64,000 nt of DNA from Mixophyes australis (taxonomy: Eukaryota; Chordata; Amphibia; Anura; Limnodynastidae), in the NCBI GenBank assembly GCA_036250195.1, contig JAVHZZ010000003.1, forward strand, positions 336,161,875 through 336,225,874, given 5' to 3'. The first letter of the stretch is position 1; the number at the start of each line of letters is the position of its first letter. Positions 48,860-61,770 of the stretch are shown one piece after another. Both the position numbers and the translations under genes were made by a program. A model generated the notes under the pieces. The model had not been told where the DNA came from and did not search any database. It saw nothing but the letters and a program-made list of their open reading frames with translations.

Positions 48860-48913
<54 letters not shown>

Positions 48914-48946
48914 CCTATCTATCTATCTATCTATATATACATCTAA

Positions 48947-48981
<35 letters not shown>

Positions 48982-49036
48982 CCTCCTATCTATCTATCTA
49001 TCTATCTGTCTGTCTGTCTATCTATCTATCTACCTC

Positions 49037-49089
<53 letters not shown>

Positions 49090-49137
49090 CATCTATCTAT
49101 CTATCTCATATCTATCTATCTATCTATCTATCTATCT
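48357..49137. repeat. (CTAT)n microsatellite, about 780 bp
   Basis: A very long tetranucleotide tract is broken at intervals by ctcatat, ctcctat, ctgtctgt and atacatctaact variants. The variants recur at higher-order spacing, so parts of the tract were duplicated as blocks. It lies in the large SNAP25 intron. Confidence 0.97.
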
Positions 49138-49175
49138 AATGTATCCTAATGATATCTTTAAATAATTAACAAGTA

Positions 49176-50676
<1,501 letters not shown>

Positions 50677-52490
50677 TATGTATGAGATGTGTTTGAGGTG
50701 TGTTTGATACCACCATCTTCGAGGTGAGTTTGATACCACTATCTTCATGCATCACTTTGCTAATTGGTGCTGTTGGTGAACGGTGCAGTTTCTGCTGTCT
50801 AACTCTCAGTCTGTGGTTTTCTGCTTACATCTATTCTCCTCCTGACATCATGACACTGCCCCTGTTACATGCAGACATGTCGTCACACAATTACACGTGG
50901 ACAGGCCACTGATCAGCACTTTCTTAAAATATTTTGTGCTACTTTAAGTTTTCCATGATCGTATTGGTACAAACAGTTCTATCCCCACCAGTATCAAAAC
51001 TCTGCACACAGAGACATGCAGGGGATTAGTAATGAAAAGCTGCTGTAACCCTGATCAAATGCACCTTATTTTTATCATTGAAAAACACAGACAAACAATG
51101 ACCTTACAGAGAGCTCTCAACACAACAGTCCTGTTTTTGTGGGACAAATCCATTTTTACAACTGACAACTTGACAAAGCTGCATTAGGTGAAACGTACGT
51201 TGAGTAATTGATGTCCTTGCCGAACGTCACAACCTGGAAATGGGGCCAGTAACTGGCGTTGCCACATACACTCCCGGACAGGACACCTTTATGTTTGTCC
51301 TCTATATAATAATCTTATAACAGATGTGGCTATGTAATAATATAAATCTTATTGACATACAGAACTCTTTTTGGAAGTCACTCTCTCTATATGTTTTAGG
51401 ATATTGAAAACAGTGGTGATTGTGCTACTAAGGGCAACTTATTGGAGCTACCTATATTATAACATATGGGAACGCAGAGATTCCTAAATATTTATAGGGA
51501 TGTGCAACATGGGACTTATATGTGTTACTAAGAAGCTATTAGGCAGTATATTGGAGCCAGGCATATTATAATATATGGGAAAGTAAGGATTCCTAAACAC
51601 TTATAGGGGTTTATATATAACATAGGACAAGTATGTGGAGATTTATACCCCTGATGAATGGATAAATATACATTAATAAACTATAATTTAATATCCTTAA
51701 TCCCATCATTTAGCTCCTACTTATTTTAGTGTCCATGGATGTATATTGAGCCTGACATGCCCTTGATATTATAAATAGTCAAATCTGATACAGTACGAAT
51801 AATGGGATATAAGAACTCATGATCCCTGAAATACATTATTCATAGTAATTTGGAAGTCTATGACTATTGGAGTGTAACATATTGACGAATATACAGGGTA
51901 AAAGATATGTAGATATGAAAGACTATATAAATTCCACACAGACCAGTCTCTGTGAATGGGTTTAATGTGACCATTGTGAGAGGAAATAATTTAACATTAT
52001 GGGGACACAATGATATGTGTGGGAAATAAAGAATGATGTGAACACACAGGAGAAGGTACAAACATTTATTAACATAATATATTCACTCAATGCACCTGTG
52101 AACAGGGAATGTTGATTGGTATAATAAAGAATGATATAACATATCTACAAATCAGGATATTATACTACAAATAGACTTCAAGAAGTGGCCCAACCTAGGG
52201 GTTGACAAGAGTATTATAATAAACACATTTTCTTTCTAATACACTTTCTCTCTATATTTTTAATATTTCACCACTATGGATCAGGGTGGATGCAAAGCTG
52301 TTTAGGATAGTATCCTTTTAATAAACTAATAAAAGTGGCAATAAATATATATTTTTTTAAAAAAACAAACAAGATAAAAACCACTCTTTTTCTCTTGTGG
52401 ACCGGAGTGCCTACTTATATCTCCAACTCTGGTCTTCAAGTTTTGACTGAAATAATATTCATAAAAATACTGGCTATCAATTCACAATTC
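50677..52490. other. SNAP25: SNAP25 intron sequence with repeat fragments
   Basis: No gene. An imperfect direct repeat of about 110 bp occurs at about 51417-51520 and 51527-51637 (markers: ggagctacctatattataac, ggagccaggcatattataat). Near 51165-51205 is a gtgaaacgtacgttgag block of the type seen at the ends of Penelope-like elements. Confidence 0.5.
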
Positions 52491-53734
52491 ACTAAGAACC
52501 AGTGACGTCACTGAGGCACCTCCAATCACTAAGAACCAGTGATGTCACTGAGGCACCACCATTCACTAAGAACCAGTGACGTCACTGAGGCACCTCCAAT
52601 CACTAAGAATCAGTGATGTCACTGAGGCACCACCATTCACTAAGAACCAGTGATGTCACTGAAGCACCTCCATTCACTAAGAACCAGTGACGTCACTGAG
52701 GCACCTCCATTCACTAAGAACCAGTGATGTCACTGAGGCACCTCCATTCACTAAGAACCAGTGATGTCACTGAGGCACCACCATTCACTAAGAACCAGTG
52801 ACGTCACTGAGGCACCTCCAATCACTAAGAACCAGTGACATCACTGAGGCACCTCCATTCACTAAGAACCAGTGACGTCACTGAGGCACCTCCATTCACT
52901 AAGAACCAGTGATGTCACTGAAGCACCTCCATTCACTAAGAACCAGTGATGTCACTGAGGCACCTCCATTCAACTGAAACCATTGCCATCACTGAGGCAC
53001 CACCATTCACTAAGAACCAGTAACGTCAATGAGGCACCTCCAATCACTAAGAACCAGTGACGTCACTGAGGCACCTCCATTCACTAAGAACCAGTGATGT
53101 CACTGAGGCACCTCCATTCACTAAGAACCAGTGATGTCACTGAAGCACCTCCATTCACTAAGAACCAGTGATGTCACTGAAGCACCTCCATTCACTAAGA
53201 ACCAGTGATGTCACTGAGGCACCTCCATTCACTAAGAACCAGTGACGTCACTGAGGCACCACCATTCACTAAGAACCAGTGATGTCACTGAGGCACCTCC
53301 ATTCAACTGAAACCATTGCCATCACTGAGGCACCACCATTCAATTGAAACCATTTCCATCACTGAGGCACATCCCATTTATTAAGACCTAGTGACATCAA
53401 TAAAGCACTTCTATTTTATAAGAACCAGTGATGTCACTGAGGAACCTCCATTCAACTGAAACCATTGCCATCACTGAGGCACCACCATTCACTAAGAACC
53501 AGTAACGTCACTGAGGCACCTCCAATCACTAAGAACCAGTGACGTCACTGAGGCACCTCCAATCACTAAGAACCAGTGACGTCACTGAGGCACCTCCATT
53601 CACTAAGAACCAGTGATGTCACTGAGGCACCTCCATTCACTAAGAACCAGTGATGTCACTGAGGCACCACCATTCACTAAGAACCAGTGGTATCACTGAG
53701 GCACCACCATTCACTAAGAACCAGTGGTATCACT
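52491..53734. repeat. 37-bp minisatellite with CRE-like palindromes
   Basis: There are about 34 tandem units with a 37-bp period, built on cactaagaaccagtgacgtc then actgaggcacctccatt. Each unit centres on agtgacgtcact, a 12-bp palindrome containing TGACGTCA, the canonical cAMP response element. By eye about nine units keep TGACGTCA, and most others read TGATGTCA or TGACATCA, as expected from CpG decay. The array lies in the SNAP25 intron. It is interrupted by a hAT element at 53735, and remnants continue at 62085-62117 and 63111-63150. Confidence 0.95.
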
Positions 53735-53893
53735 TAGGGATGAGCGCACTCGGATTTATGAAATCCGAGCCCACCCGAACGTTGCGGATCCGAGTCGGAT
53801 CCGAGACAGATCCGGGTATTGGCGCCAAATTCAAAAGTGAAACTGAGGCTCTGACTCATAATCCCGTTGTCGGATCTCGCGATACTCGGATCC

Positions 53894-53900
53894 TATAAAT
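53894..53900 (+). promoter_or_regulatory. TATA box of the 8.35-kb hAT element
   Basis: tataaat lies 160 bp inside the element end, directly after gttgtcggatctcgcgatac. The other hAT element has the same order of words in front of its TATA box. Confidence 0.7.
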
Positions 53901-53970
53901 TCCCCGCTAGTCGCCGCCATCTTCACTCGGGCATTGATCAGGGTAGAGGGAGGGTGTGTTAGGTGGTCCT

Positions 53971-54075
53971 CTGTGCTGTTTAGTTCTGTGCTGTTTAGTG
54001 CTGTGCTGTGCTGTGCTGTTTAGTGCTGTGCTGTGCTGTGCTGTGCTGTGCTGTGCTGTGCTGTGTTCTGCAGTA
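53971..54075. repeat. GTGCT-based short tandem array
   Basis: Five-base units (tgctg/gtgct) with tttagt interruptions lie just downstream of the TATA box. A 78-codon frame across it is low-complexity Cys/Val/Leu and not a gene. Confidence 0.9.
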
Positions 54076-54299
54076 TCAGTCCAGTGGTGCTGTGTGCTGT
54101 GCTCTGTCCTTCTGAGGTCAGTGGTGCTGCTGGGTCCTGTGCTGTGTCCTGTTCAGTCCAGTGGTGCTGTGTCCTGTGCTCTGTGCTTCTAAGGGCATAG
54201 TTATTTCCCCAATATTCCCCTGTGTTTAAAAAAATAAAAAAAAGTTTTTTTAAAAAATACCAAAAACTACTTTAATATTTTTTAATTACCACAAAATTT

Positions 54300-55642
54300 T
54301 CACAACCAATCCTGCAGTATAAGCCCATTGGTACTGCAATATTACCAAGTTCACACATTCAGCAGTAAAAGTCCAGTGGTACTGCAATATTACAAAGTTT
54401 ACACATTCTGCAGTATCAGTCCAGTGGTGCTGTGTCCTGTGCTCTGTCCTGCTGAGTTCCGTAGTGCTGCTGGGTCCTGTGCCGTGTCCTGTTCAGTCCA
54501 GTGGTGCTGTGTCCTGTGCTCTGTGCTTCTAAGGGCATAGTTATTTCCCCATTATTCCCAAGTTTTTAAAAAATAAAAAAAAAGTAAAAAAAAATAAAAA
54601 ATTTAAAAAAAAAAAAAATATATAATAATTATAACCAAATTTGCAAAACCAATCCAGCAGTATAAGTCCATTGGTACTGCAATATTACCAAGTTCACACA
54701 TTCTGCAGTATCAGTCCAGTGGTGCTGTGTCCTGTGCTCTGTCCTGCTGAGTTCCGTAGTGCTGCTGTGTCCTGTGCCGTGTCCTGTTCAGTCCAGTGGT
54801 GCTGTGTCCTGTGCTCTGTGCTTCTAAGGGCATAGTTATTTCCCCAATATTCCCCTGTGTTTAAAAAAATAAAAAAAAGTTTTTTTAAAAAATACCAAAA
54901 ACTACTTTAATATTTTTTAATTACCACAAAATTTTCACAACCAATCCTGCAGTATAAGCCCATTGGTACTGCAATATTACCAAGTTCACACATTCAGCAG
55001 TAAAAGTCCAGTGGTACTGCAATATTACAAAGTTTACACATTCTGCAGTATCAGTCCAGTGGTGCTGTGTCCTGTGCTCTGTCCTGCTGAGTTCCGTAGT
55101 GCTGCTGGGTCCTGTGCCGTGTCCTGTTCAGTCCAGTGGTGCTGTGTCCTGTGCTCTGTGCTTCTAAGGGCATAGTTATTTCCCCATTATTCCCAAGTTT
55201 TTAAAAAATAAAAAAAAAGTAAAAAAAAATAAAAAATTAAAAAAAAAAAAAATATATAATAATTATAACCAAATTTGCAAAACCAATCCAGCAGTATAAG
55301 TCCATTGGTACTGCAATATTACCAAGTTCACACATTCTGCAGTATCAGTCCAGTGGTGCTGTGTCCTGTGCTCTGTCCTGCTGAGTTCCGTAGTGCTGCT
55401 GTGTCCTGTGCCGTGTCCTGTTCAGTCCAGTGGTGCTGTGTCCTGTGCTCTGTGCTTCTAAGGGCATAGTTATTTCCCCACTATTCCCAAGTTTTTTAAA
55501 AATAAGAAAAAAGTAAAAAAAAATAAAAAATTAAAAAAAATAAATAAATATAATAATTATAACCAAATTTGCAAAACCAATCCAGCAGTATAAGTCCATT
55601 GGTACTGCAATATTACCAAGTTCACACATTCTGCAGTATCTT
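54300..55642 (+). repeat. Leader repeats of the 8.35-kb hAT element
   Basis: A 635-bp unit occurs twice (cacaaccaatcctgcagtat at 54301 and 54936) followed by a partial third copy. Each unit consists of two related halves of about 310-340 bp starting near cagtataagtccattggtac, each ending in an A/T-rich aaaaataaaaaaaagt tract. A short frame including VVLCPVLCPAEFRSAA recurs four times. These are by-products of the repeat and possible upstream ORFs. Confidence 0.93.
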
Positions 55643-55654
55643 GTGCTACATATA

Positions 55655-58651
55655 ATGGAGACCAAAAATTTGGAGGATAAAGTAGGGAAAGATCAAGACC
55701 CACTTCCTCCTAATGCTGAAGCTGCTGCCACTAGTCATGACATAGACGATGAAATGCCATCAACGTCGTCTTCCAAGCCCGATGCCCAATCTCGTAGTAC
55801 CGGGCATGTAAAATCCAAAAAGCCCAAGTTAAGAAAAAGTAGCAAAAAGAAAAACTTTAAATCATCTGAGGAGAAACGTAAAGTTGCCAATATGCCATTT
55901 ACGACACGGAGTGGCAAGGAACGGCTTAGGCCCTGGCCCGTGTTCATGACTAGTGGTTCAGCTTCACCCACGGATCTTAGCCCTCCTCCTCCTCCCCCCC
56001 CCTACAAAAAATTGAAGAGAGTTATGCTGTCAGCAACAAAACAGCAAACAACTCTGCCTTCTAAAGAGAAATTATCACAAATCCCCAAGGCGAGTCCAAG
56101 GGTGTTGGTGGTTGTCAAGCCTGACCTTCCCATCACTGTACGGGAAGAGGTGGCTCGGGAGGAGGCTATTGATGATGTAGCTGGCGCTGTGGAGGAACTT
56201 GATGATGAGGATGGTGATGTGGTTATTGTAAATGAGGCACCAGGGGGGGAAACAGCTGATGTCCATGGGATAAAAAAGCCCATCGTCATGCCTGGTCAGA
56301 AGACCAAAAAATGCACCTCTTCGGTCTGGAGTTATTTTTATCCAAATCCAGACAACCAATGTATGGCAATATGTAGCTTATGTAAAGCTCAAATAAGCAG
56401 GGGTAAGGATCTTGCCCACCTAGGAACATCCTCCCTTATACGTCACCTGAATAACCTTCATAGTTCAGTGGTTAGTTCAGGAACTGGGGCTAGGACCCTC
56501 ATCGGTACAGGGACACCTAAATCCCGTGGTCCAGTTGGATACACACCAGCAACACCCTCCTCGTCAACTTCCTCCACAATCTCCATCAGATTCAGTCCTG
56601 CAGCCCAAGTCAGCAGCCAGACTGAGTCCTCCTCAATACGGGATTCATCCGAGGAATCCTGCAGCGGTACGCCTACTACTGCCACTGCTGCTGTTGCTGC
56701 TGTTAGTCGGTCATCTTCCCAGAGGGGAAGTCGTAAGACCGCTAAGTCTTTCACCAAACAATTGACCGTCCAACAGTCGTTTGCCATGACCACCAAATAC
56801 GATAGTAGTCACCCTATTGCAAAGCGTATAACTGCGGCTGTAACTGCAATGTTGGTGTTAGACGTGCGCCCGGTGTCCGCCATCAGTGGAGTGGGATTTA
56901 GAGGGTTGATGGAGGTATTGTGTCCCCGGTACCAAATCCCCTCGAGATTCCACTTCACTAGGCAGGCGATACCAAAAATGAACAGAGAAGTACGATCAAG
57001 TGTCCTCAGTGCTCTTAAAAATGCGGTTGTACCCACTGTGCACTTAACCACGGACATGTGGACAAGTGGTTCTGGGCAAACGAAGGACTATATGACTGTG
57101 ACAGCCCACTGGGTAGATGCATCCCCTTCCGCAGCAACAGCAACAGCTGCATCAGTAGCAGCATCTACAAAATGGCTGCTCATGCAAAGGCAGGCAACAT
57201 TGTGCATTACAGGCTTTAATAAGAGGCACAACGCTGACAACATATTAGAGAAAATGAGGGAAATTATCTCCCAGTGGCTTACCCCACTTAGACTCTCATG
57301 GGGATTTGTGGTGTCAGACAATGCCAGTAACATTGTGCGGGCATTAAATATGGGCAATTTCCAGCACGTCCCATGTTTTGCCCACACCATTAATTTGGTG
57401 GTGCAGCATTACCTCAAGAGTGACAGGGGTGTGCAGGAGATGCTTGCGGTGGCCCGCAAAATTGCTGGACACTTTCGGCATTCAGCCAGTGCCTACCGCA
57501 GACTAGAGGCACATCAAAAAAGCTTGAACCTGCCCTGCCATCACCTCAAACAAGAGGTTGTGACGCGCTGGAACTCCACCCTCTATATGCTGCAGAGGAT
57601 GGAGGAGCAGCAAAAGGCCATTCAGGCCTACACAGCCACCTACGACATAGGCAAAGGAGTGGGGATGCGCCTCAGTCAAGCGCAGTGGAGACTGATTTCC
57701 GTGTTGTGCAAGGTTCTGCAGCCATTTGAACTTGCCACACGAGAAGTCAGTTCCGACACTGCCAGCTTGAGTCAGGTCATTCCCCTGATCAGGCTGTTGC
57801 AGAAGCAGCTGGAGAAAGTGAGGGAGGAGCTGGTAAGCCATTGCGATTACAGCAAGCATGTAGCTCTTGTGGATGTAGCCCTTTGTACGCTTTGCCAGGA
57901 TCCGAGGGTGGTCACTCTTTTAAAGTCAGAGGAATACATTCTGGCCACCGTGCTCGATCCTCGGTTTAAAGCGTATGTTGTGTCTCTGTTTCCGGCGGAC
58001 ACAAGTCTACAGCGGTGCAAAGACCTGCTGGTCAGGAGATTGTCCTCTGAAGAGGACCGTGACATGCCAACAGCTCCACCCTCATTTTCTTCCACATCTA
58101 TGGCTGCGAGGAAAAAGCTCAGTTTTCCCAAAAGAGGCACTGGCGGGGATGCTGATAACATCTGGTCCGGACTGAAGGACCTGCCAACCATTGCAGACAT
58201 GTCTACTCTCGCTGCATTGGATGCTGTGACAATAGAAAAAATTGTGGATGATTACTTTGCTGACACCATCCAAGTAGACATGTCAGACAGTCCATATTGT
58301 TACTGGCAGGAAAAAAAGGCAGTTTGGAAGCCCCTGTACAAACTGGCTCTATTTTACCTGAGTTGTCCCCCCTCCAGTGTGTACTCGGAAAGAGTTTTTA
58401 GTGCAGCGGGGAACCTGGTCAGTGAGCGGCGAAGGAGGTTGCTTCCTCACAACGTTGAAAAAATGATGTTTATAAAAATGAATAATCAATTCCTCAATGA
58501 AGTACAGCACTGCCCTCCAGATACTACAGAGGGACCTGTGGTTGTGGAGTCCAGCGGGGACGAATTGATAATGTGTGATGAGGAGGAAGTACACACTGTA
58601 GGGGGAGAGGAATCAGAGGTTGAGGATGAGGACGACATCTTGCCTCAGTAG
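55655..58651 (+). CDS. hAT-family transposase with BED zinc finger, 998 aa
   Basis: Uninterrupted transposase. The ATG at 55655 is preferred over the in-frame GTG at 55643. Domains: a Lys-rich N-terminus (residues 52-67, likely nuclear targeting); MPFTTRSGKERLRPWP at 80-95, shared with the 997-aa relative; a Pro8 run near 110-116; an acidic patch at 179-190; a BED finger at 221-270 with C240, C243, H264 and H269; a Ser/Thr linker; the catalytic core with TTDMW (D467), VSDNASN (D555) and CFAHTIN (574-580); VVTRWNST at 635-642; LDPRFK; and the hATC region with PPSSVYSERVFSAAGN (E912). It has an acidic C-terminal tail. It would catalyse cut-and-paste mobilisation of the 8.35-kb element. Similarity to the protein at 27750-30743 covers the whole length, with the linkers most diverged. 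Confidence 0.95.
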   Translation: METKNLEDKVGKDQDPLPPNAEAAATSHDIDDEMPSTSSSKPDAQSRSTGHVKSKKPKLRKSSKKKNFKSSEEKRKVANMPFTTRSGKERLRPWPVFMTSGSASPTDLSPPPPPPPYKKLKRVMLSATKQQTTLPSKEKLSQIPKASPRVLVVVKPDLPITVREEVAREEAIDDVAGAVEELDDEDGDVVIVNEAPGGETADVHGIKKPIVMPGQKTKKCTSSVWSYFYPNPDNQCMAICSLCKAQISRGKDLAHLGTSSLIRHLNNLHSSVVSSGTGARTLIGTGTPKSRGPVGYTPATPSSSTSSTISIRFSPAAQVSSQTESSSIRDSSEESCSGTPTTATAAVAAVSRSSSQRGSRKTAKSFTKQLTVQQSFAMTTKYDSSHPIAKRITAAVTAMLVLDVRPVSAISGVGFRGLMEVLCPRYQIPSRFHFTRQAIPKMNREVRSSVLSALKNAVVPTVHLTTDMWTSGSGQTKDYMTVTAHWVDASPSAATATAASVAASTKWLLMQRQATLCITGFNKRHNADNILEKMREIISQWLTPLRLSWGFVVSDNASNIVRALNMGNFQHVPCFAHTINLVVQHYLKSDRGVQEMLAVARKIAGHFRHSASAYRRLEAHQKSLNLPCHHLKQEVVTRWNSTLYMLQRMEEQQKAIQAYTATYDIGKGVGMRLSQAQWRLISVLCKVLQPFELATREVSSDTASLSQVIPLIRLLQKQLEKVREELVSHCDYSKHVALVDVALCTLCQDPRVVTLLKSEEYILATVLDPRFKAYVVSLFPADTSLQRCKDLLVRRLSSEEDRDMPTAPPSFSSTSMAARKKLSFPKRGTGGDADNIWSGLKDLPTIADMSTLAALDAVTIEKIVDDYFADTIQVDMSDSPYCYWQEKKAVWKPLYKLALFYLSCPPSSVYSERVFSAAGNLVSERRRRLLPHNVEKMMFIKMNNQFLNEVQHCPPDTTEGPVVVESSGDELIMCDEEEVHTVGGEESEVEDEDDILPQ

Positions 58652-58865
58652 AGCCTGTTTAGTCTGTACAGGGAGAGATGAATAGCTTTTTTGGTGTGGG
58701 GGCCCAAACAAACCAATCATTTCAGCCAAAGTTGTTTGGTAGGCCCTGTCGCTGAAATGATTGGTTTGTTAAAGTGTGCATGTCCTATTTCAACAACATA
58801 AGGGTGGGTGTGAGGGCCCAAGGACAATTCCATCTTGGAAATTTTTTTTTTGCATTATATGACCA

Positions 58866-61075
58866 AGCAACAGTCGTTTGCCATGTTCAAAAAGTAAAAC
58901 CAAAGGTAAAAAAATTCAAGAAATTAAACCAAAAGTAAAATGCCGTGTCATAATTTAAAACAAGAGGTATTGACGTGCTCTAAAACTACTGTATTGTTGT
59001 TTATATTTTATAAACACTACACTTGAAAGCTTGAGTCTTTCAATAGAAAAGTAACTGTCCATTGCACGAATATTTGCAACAGGGACAATTTTAGGGTTAA
59101 GAAAGTCAACTAATAATAACACTTCGACGCTGTGTGTCTTTATAAACACTACACTTGGAAGTTGGAGGAGGTATTGTGGCCCCGGCACCAAATTTACTAC
59201 CGGGGACACTCCACTGTGCAGTCCATATTTAGGTGTATCAGATATTAAACAACGGTGACAGTTGATGCCCAATTTTTTAATTATATTGTGGCCTCATTAT
59301 GTAACCCCCTGTCACTGTGTGTAGTGTGGGGTGCAAAGGGTACACAGTGCACCTCCTTCTCAAGCCCTGGCTAGCTGATGGGCATGGGTGTAAATGATCA
59401 GGGGGTCCCTGCACATGCAGGTGTTTCTTTGTAGTTAGTGGGACACAGGTAATGTCACTTTGGTGCAGTGTAATAGAAGTCACAATAATTTGGGCGCCAG
59501 ACCATCTCTATAACAAACTGAACTTTTATTTACACTCTTCCTCCAGCACGATAATCATAATGGTTGCAGAATATATACATCTCCTTACTCTCTCCAGCAC
59601 AGTTATTAATGAGAAATACGAATATGGTTGCAAATATCTTATCACTCCTCCTGCACAGTTCTTAATGTTATCCAGATGTTAAATAACATAATTTACATGT
59701 CTCTTGCACTCCATACTCACTGCAGATCACCCTTTCTGCAGGGGCACATGCATGGTTGCTAATAGGCAGGCAGCCTCTCCTCCATGCAGCTCTGACACAC
59801 TCTGTGTACCTCTCAACTGCAGCTCATCCCTCCTCTGCGGGGATAATGTCTCCTGTGCTCTGACACGTCACTCTGTGTACTCTCAGCCTCAGGATCTGAC
59901 ACTACAACTACCATGCCTCTTGTAGCAGCCCTCACTCCAGGGCCTCTTCCATGTGCAGTGTCCCCCTCTCTCTTGGGTTCACTATAGTGGCATGGAGTTC
60001 TCCCCCTCATCCAGGGCACACATTCCTTGCCCTGGCTCAGTCACCACGCTCAGACTTCCAGGCAATGCTGGGGGAGCCTGGGAGCTTCCACCCCAGGTCC
60101 CCAGCTACAACTCTCCTCTCCTGTGTCTTCTCTCTCTTTCTGACACTTTAAAGATCGTGCCTTTAAATGAAAAAGTCAGTCTTCATTGCACGACTATGTG
60201 CAAGTGCAACAGGGACATTTTTTTGGGTTTACAAAGTCAAACAATAACACTTCGACCCTGTCTGTCTGGGGTCTCTCAATGACGAATTGTCTGTAGCATG
60301 TTTGGAGGAGGTATTGTGGCCCCGGTATCAAATTGGGTACCGGGGCCACCCCACTATGCAGTCCAGATACTTGTTTGGTGGAATTCAGACACGTGGAGGG
60401 TTTTATTATTATATTGTGTGGACCACTCTATCTATACCACACTACAACTCTATACCACTCTATTTCCTACTTTAATTCTATTTAATTCTATTTCCTACTT
60501 TAATTCTATTACTAATTAATTACCATAAAGAGGAACAAAATAAACCAATTTTACCAAAAGTATAATATGACTTAGACTTACAAACACTACACTTTAAAGA
60601 TCGTGCCTTTAAATGAAAAAGTCAGTCTTCATTGCACGACTATGTGCAACAGGGACATTTTTTTGGGTTTACAAAGTCAAACAATAACACTTCGACCCTG
60701 TCTGTCTGGGGTCTCTCAATGACGAATTGTCTGTAGCATGTTTGGAGGAGGTATTGTGGCCCCGGTATCAAATTGGGTACCGGGGCCACCCCACTATGCA
60801 GTCCAGATACTTGTTTGGTGGAATTCAGACACGTGGAGGGTTTTTTAATTATATTGTGGCCTCGGTACCAAATTGTGTACCGGGGCCACCACACTACGCA
60901 GTCAAGATAGATAGATGCGTATTGCGTATCATAGATAAAGTACATTCAGTGGTGTGGGGCAAATTGAAAAATATTCAAAATGCACTGACATTATCAAAAA
61001 CAAGAGGTTGTCACACGCTAAAACTCCAACATGTATATGATGGAGAGGATGGAGGAGCAGCCGTATGTGTAGTGT
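58866..61075 (+). pseudogene. Decayed transposase fragments within the hAT 3' region
   Basis: Several stretches copy parts of the upstream ORF. caacagtcgtttgccatg at 58868-58885 is identical to codons for QQSFAM. 58941-58989 matches the PCHHLKQEVVTRW codons. 59160-59191, 60303-60334 and 60743-60774 match the MEVLCPRYQI codons (ggaggtattgtg, ccccggtaccaaat). 61003-61063 matches KQEVVTRWNSTLYMLQRMEE codons (agaggatggaggagcag identical). All are broken by stops and indels. The MEVLCPRY copies are embedded in a repeated unit (59011-59299, 60143-60420, 60586-60905). Confidence 0.8.
59300..60145 (-). mobile_element. LTR-like insertion in the hAT 3' region
   Basis: This sequence, foreign to the surrounding hAT repeat unit, splits copy 1 from copy 2 of that unit. 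Read on the - strand it starts TGTCAGAAAG and ends GGGGGTTACA, and contains gtgtaaataaaagttcag (AATAAA signal). The flanks catta and cttta differ at one base, so the duplication is unproven. It is probably a solo LTR. Ends are approximate. Confidence 0.5.
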
Positions 61076-61082
61076 AATGCAG

Positions 61083-61770
61083 ATCTGTTGAAGGTTTTTT
61101 ATATATTTTATTGTGGTGCCCAGTGCCCACTCCTCTACGCAGTCCAGGTACAATTATTGGTGCGAATCATAAAAGTTCAGGGTTTTTAATATATTGTGGT
61201 GACCCACTCCTCTACGCAGTCCAGGTACAATTATTGGTGCGAATCATAAAAGTTCAGGGTTTTTAAGATATTGTGGTGACCCACTCCTCTACGCAGTCCA
61301 GGTACAATTATTGGTGCGAATCATAAAAGTTCAGGGTTTTTAATATATTGTGGTGACCCACTCCTCTACGCAGTCCAGGTACAATTATTGGTGCGAATCA
61401 TAAAAGTTCAGGGTTTTTAAGATATTGTGGTGACCCACTCCTCTACGCAGTCCAGGTACAATTATTGGTGCGAATCATAAAAGTTCAGGGTTTTTAATAT
61501 ATATTGTGGTGACCCACTCCTCTACGCAGTCCAGGTACAATTATTGGTGCGAATCATAAAAGTTCAGGGTTTTTAAGATATATTGTGGTGACCCACTCCT
61601 CTACGCAGTCCAGGTACAATTATTGGTGCGAATCATAAAAGTTCAGGGTTTTTAAGATATTGTGGTGACCCACTCCTCTACGCAGTCCAGGTACAATTAT
61701 TGGTGCGAATCATAAAAGTTCAGGGTTTTTAATATATATTGTGGTGACCCACTCCTCTACGCAGTCCAGA
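61083..61770 (+). repeat. About 77-bp satellite near the right end of the 8.35-kb hAT
   Basis: About nine units contain ctcctctacgcagtccaggt and caattattggtgcgaatcat and end gttcagggtttttaatatat. Lengths vary by a few bases at the aatatat/aagatat junction. The start ttttaatatattgtgg and the end ctacgcagtcc match the larger upstream units (ttaattatattgtggcctc ... actacgcagtc), so the satellite appears derived from them. Confidence 0.92.

Noticed and set aside
52491..53734. CRISPR-like regular repeats
   Set aside because: The repeats are contiguous with no unique spacers, in vertebrate nuclear DNA next to SNAP25 exons. This is a minisatellite. The same holds for the 100-bp and 77-bp arrays.
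54328..55469. Four nearly identical 64-70-codon frames
   Set aside because: They are produced by the 635-bp leader repeat and its half-units. They may act as upstream ORFs but are not supported as proteins.
56002..58594. Antisense ORFs up to 118 codons across the hAT transposase
   Set aside because: Shadows of the real ORF on the other strand. No motifs. The same applies to the + strand frames over 27750-30743.
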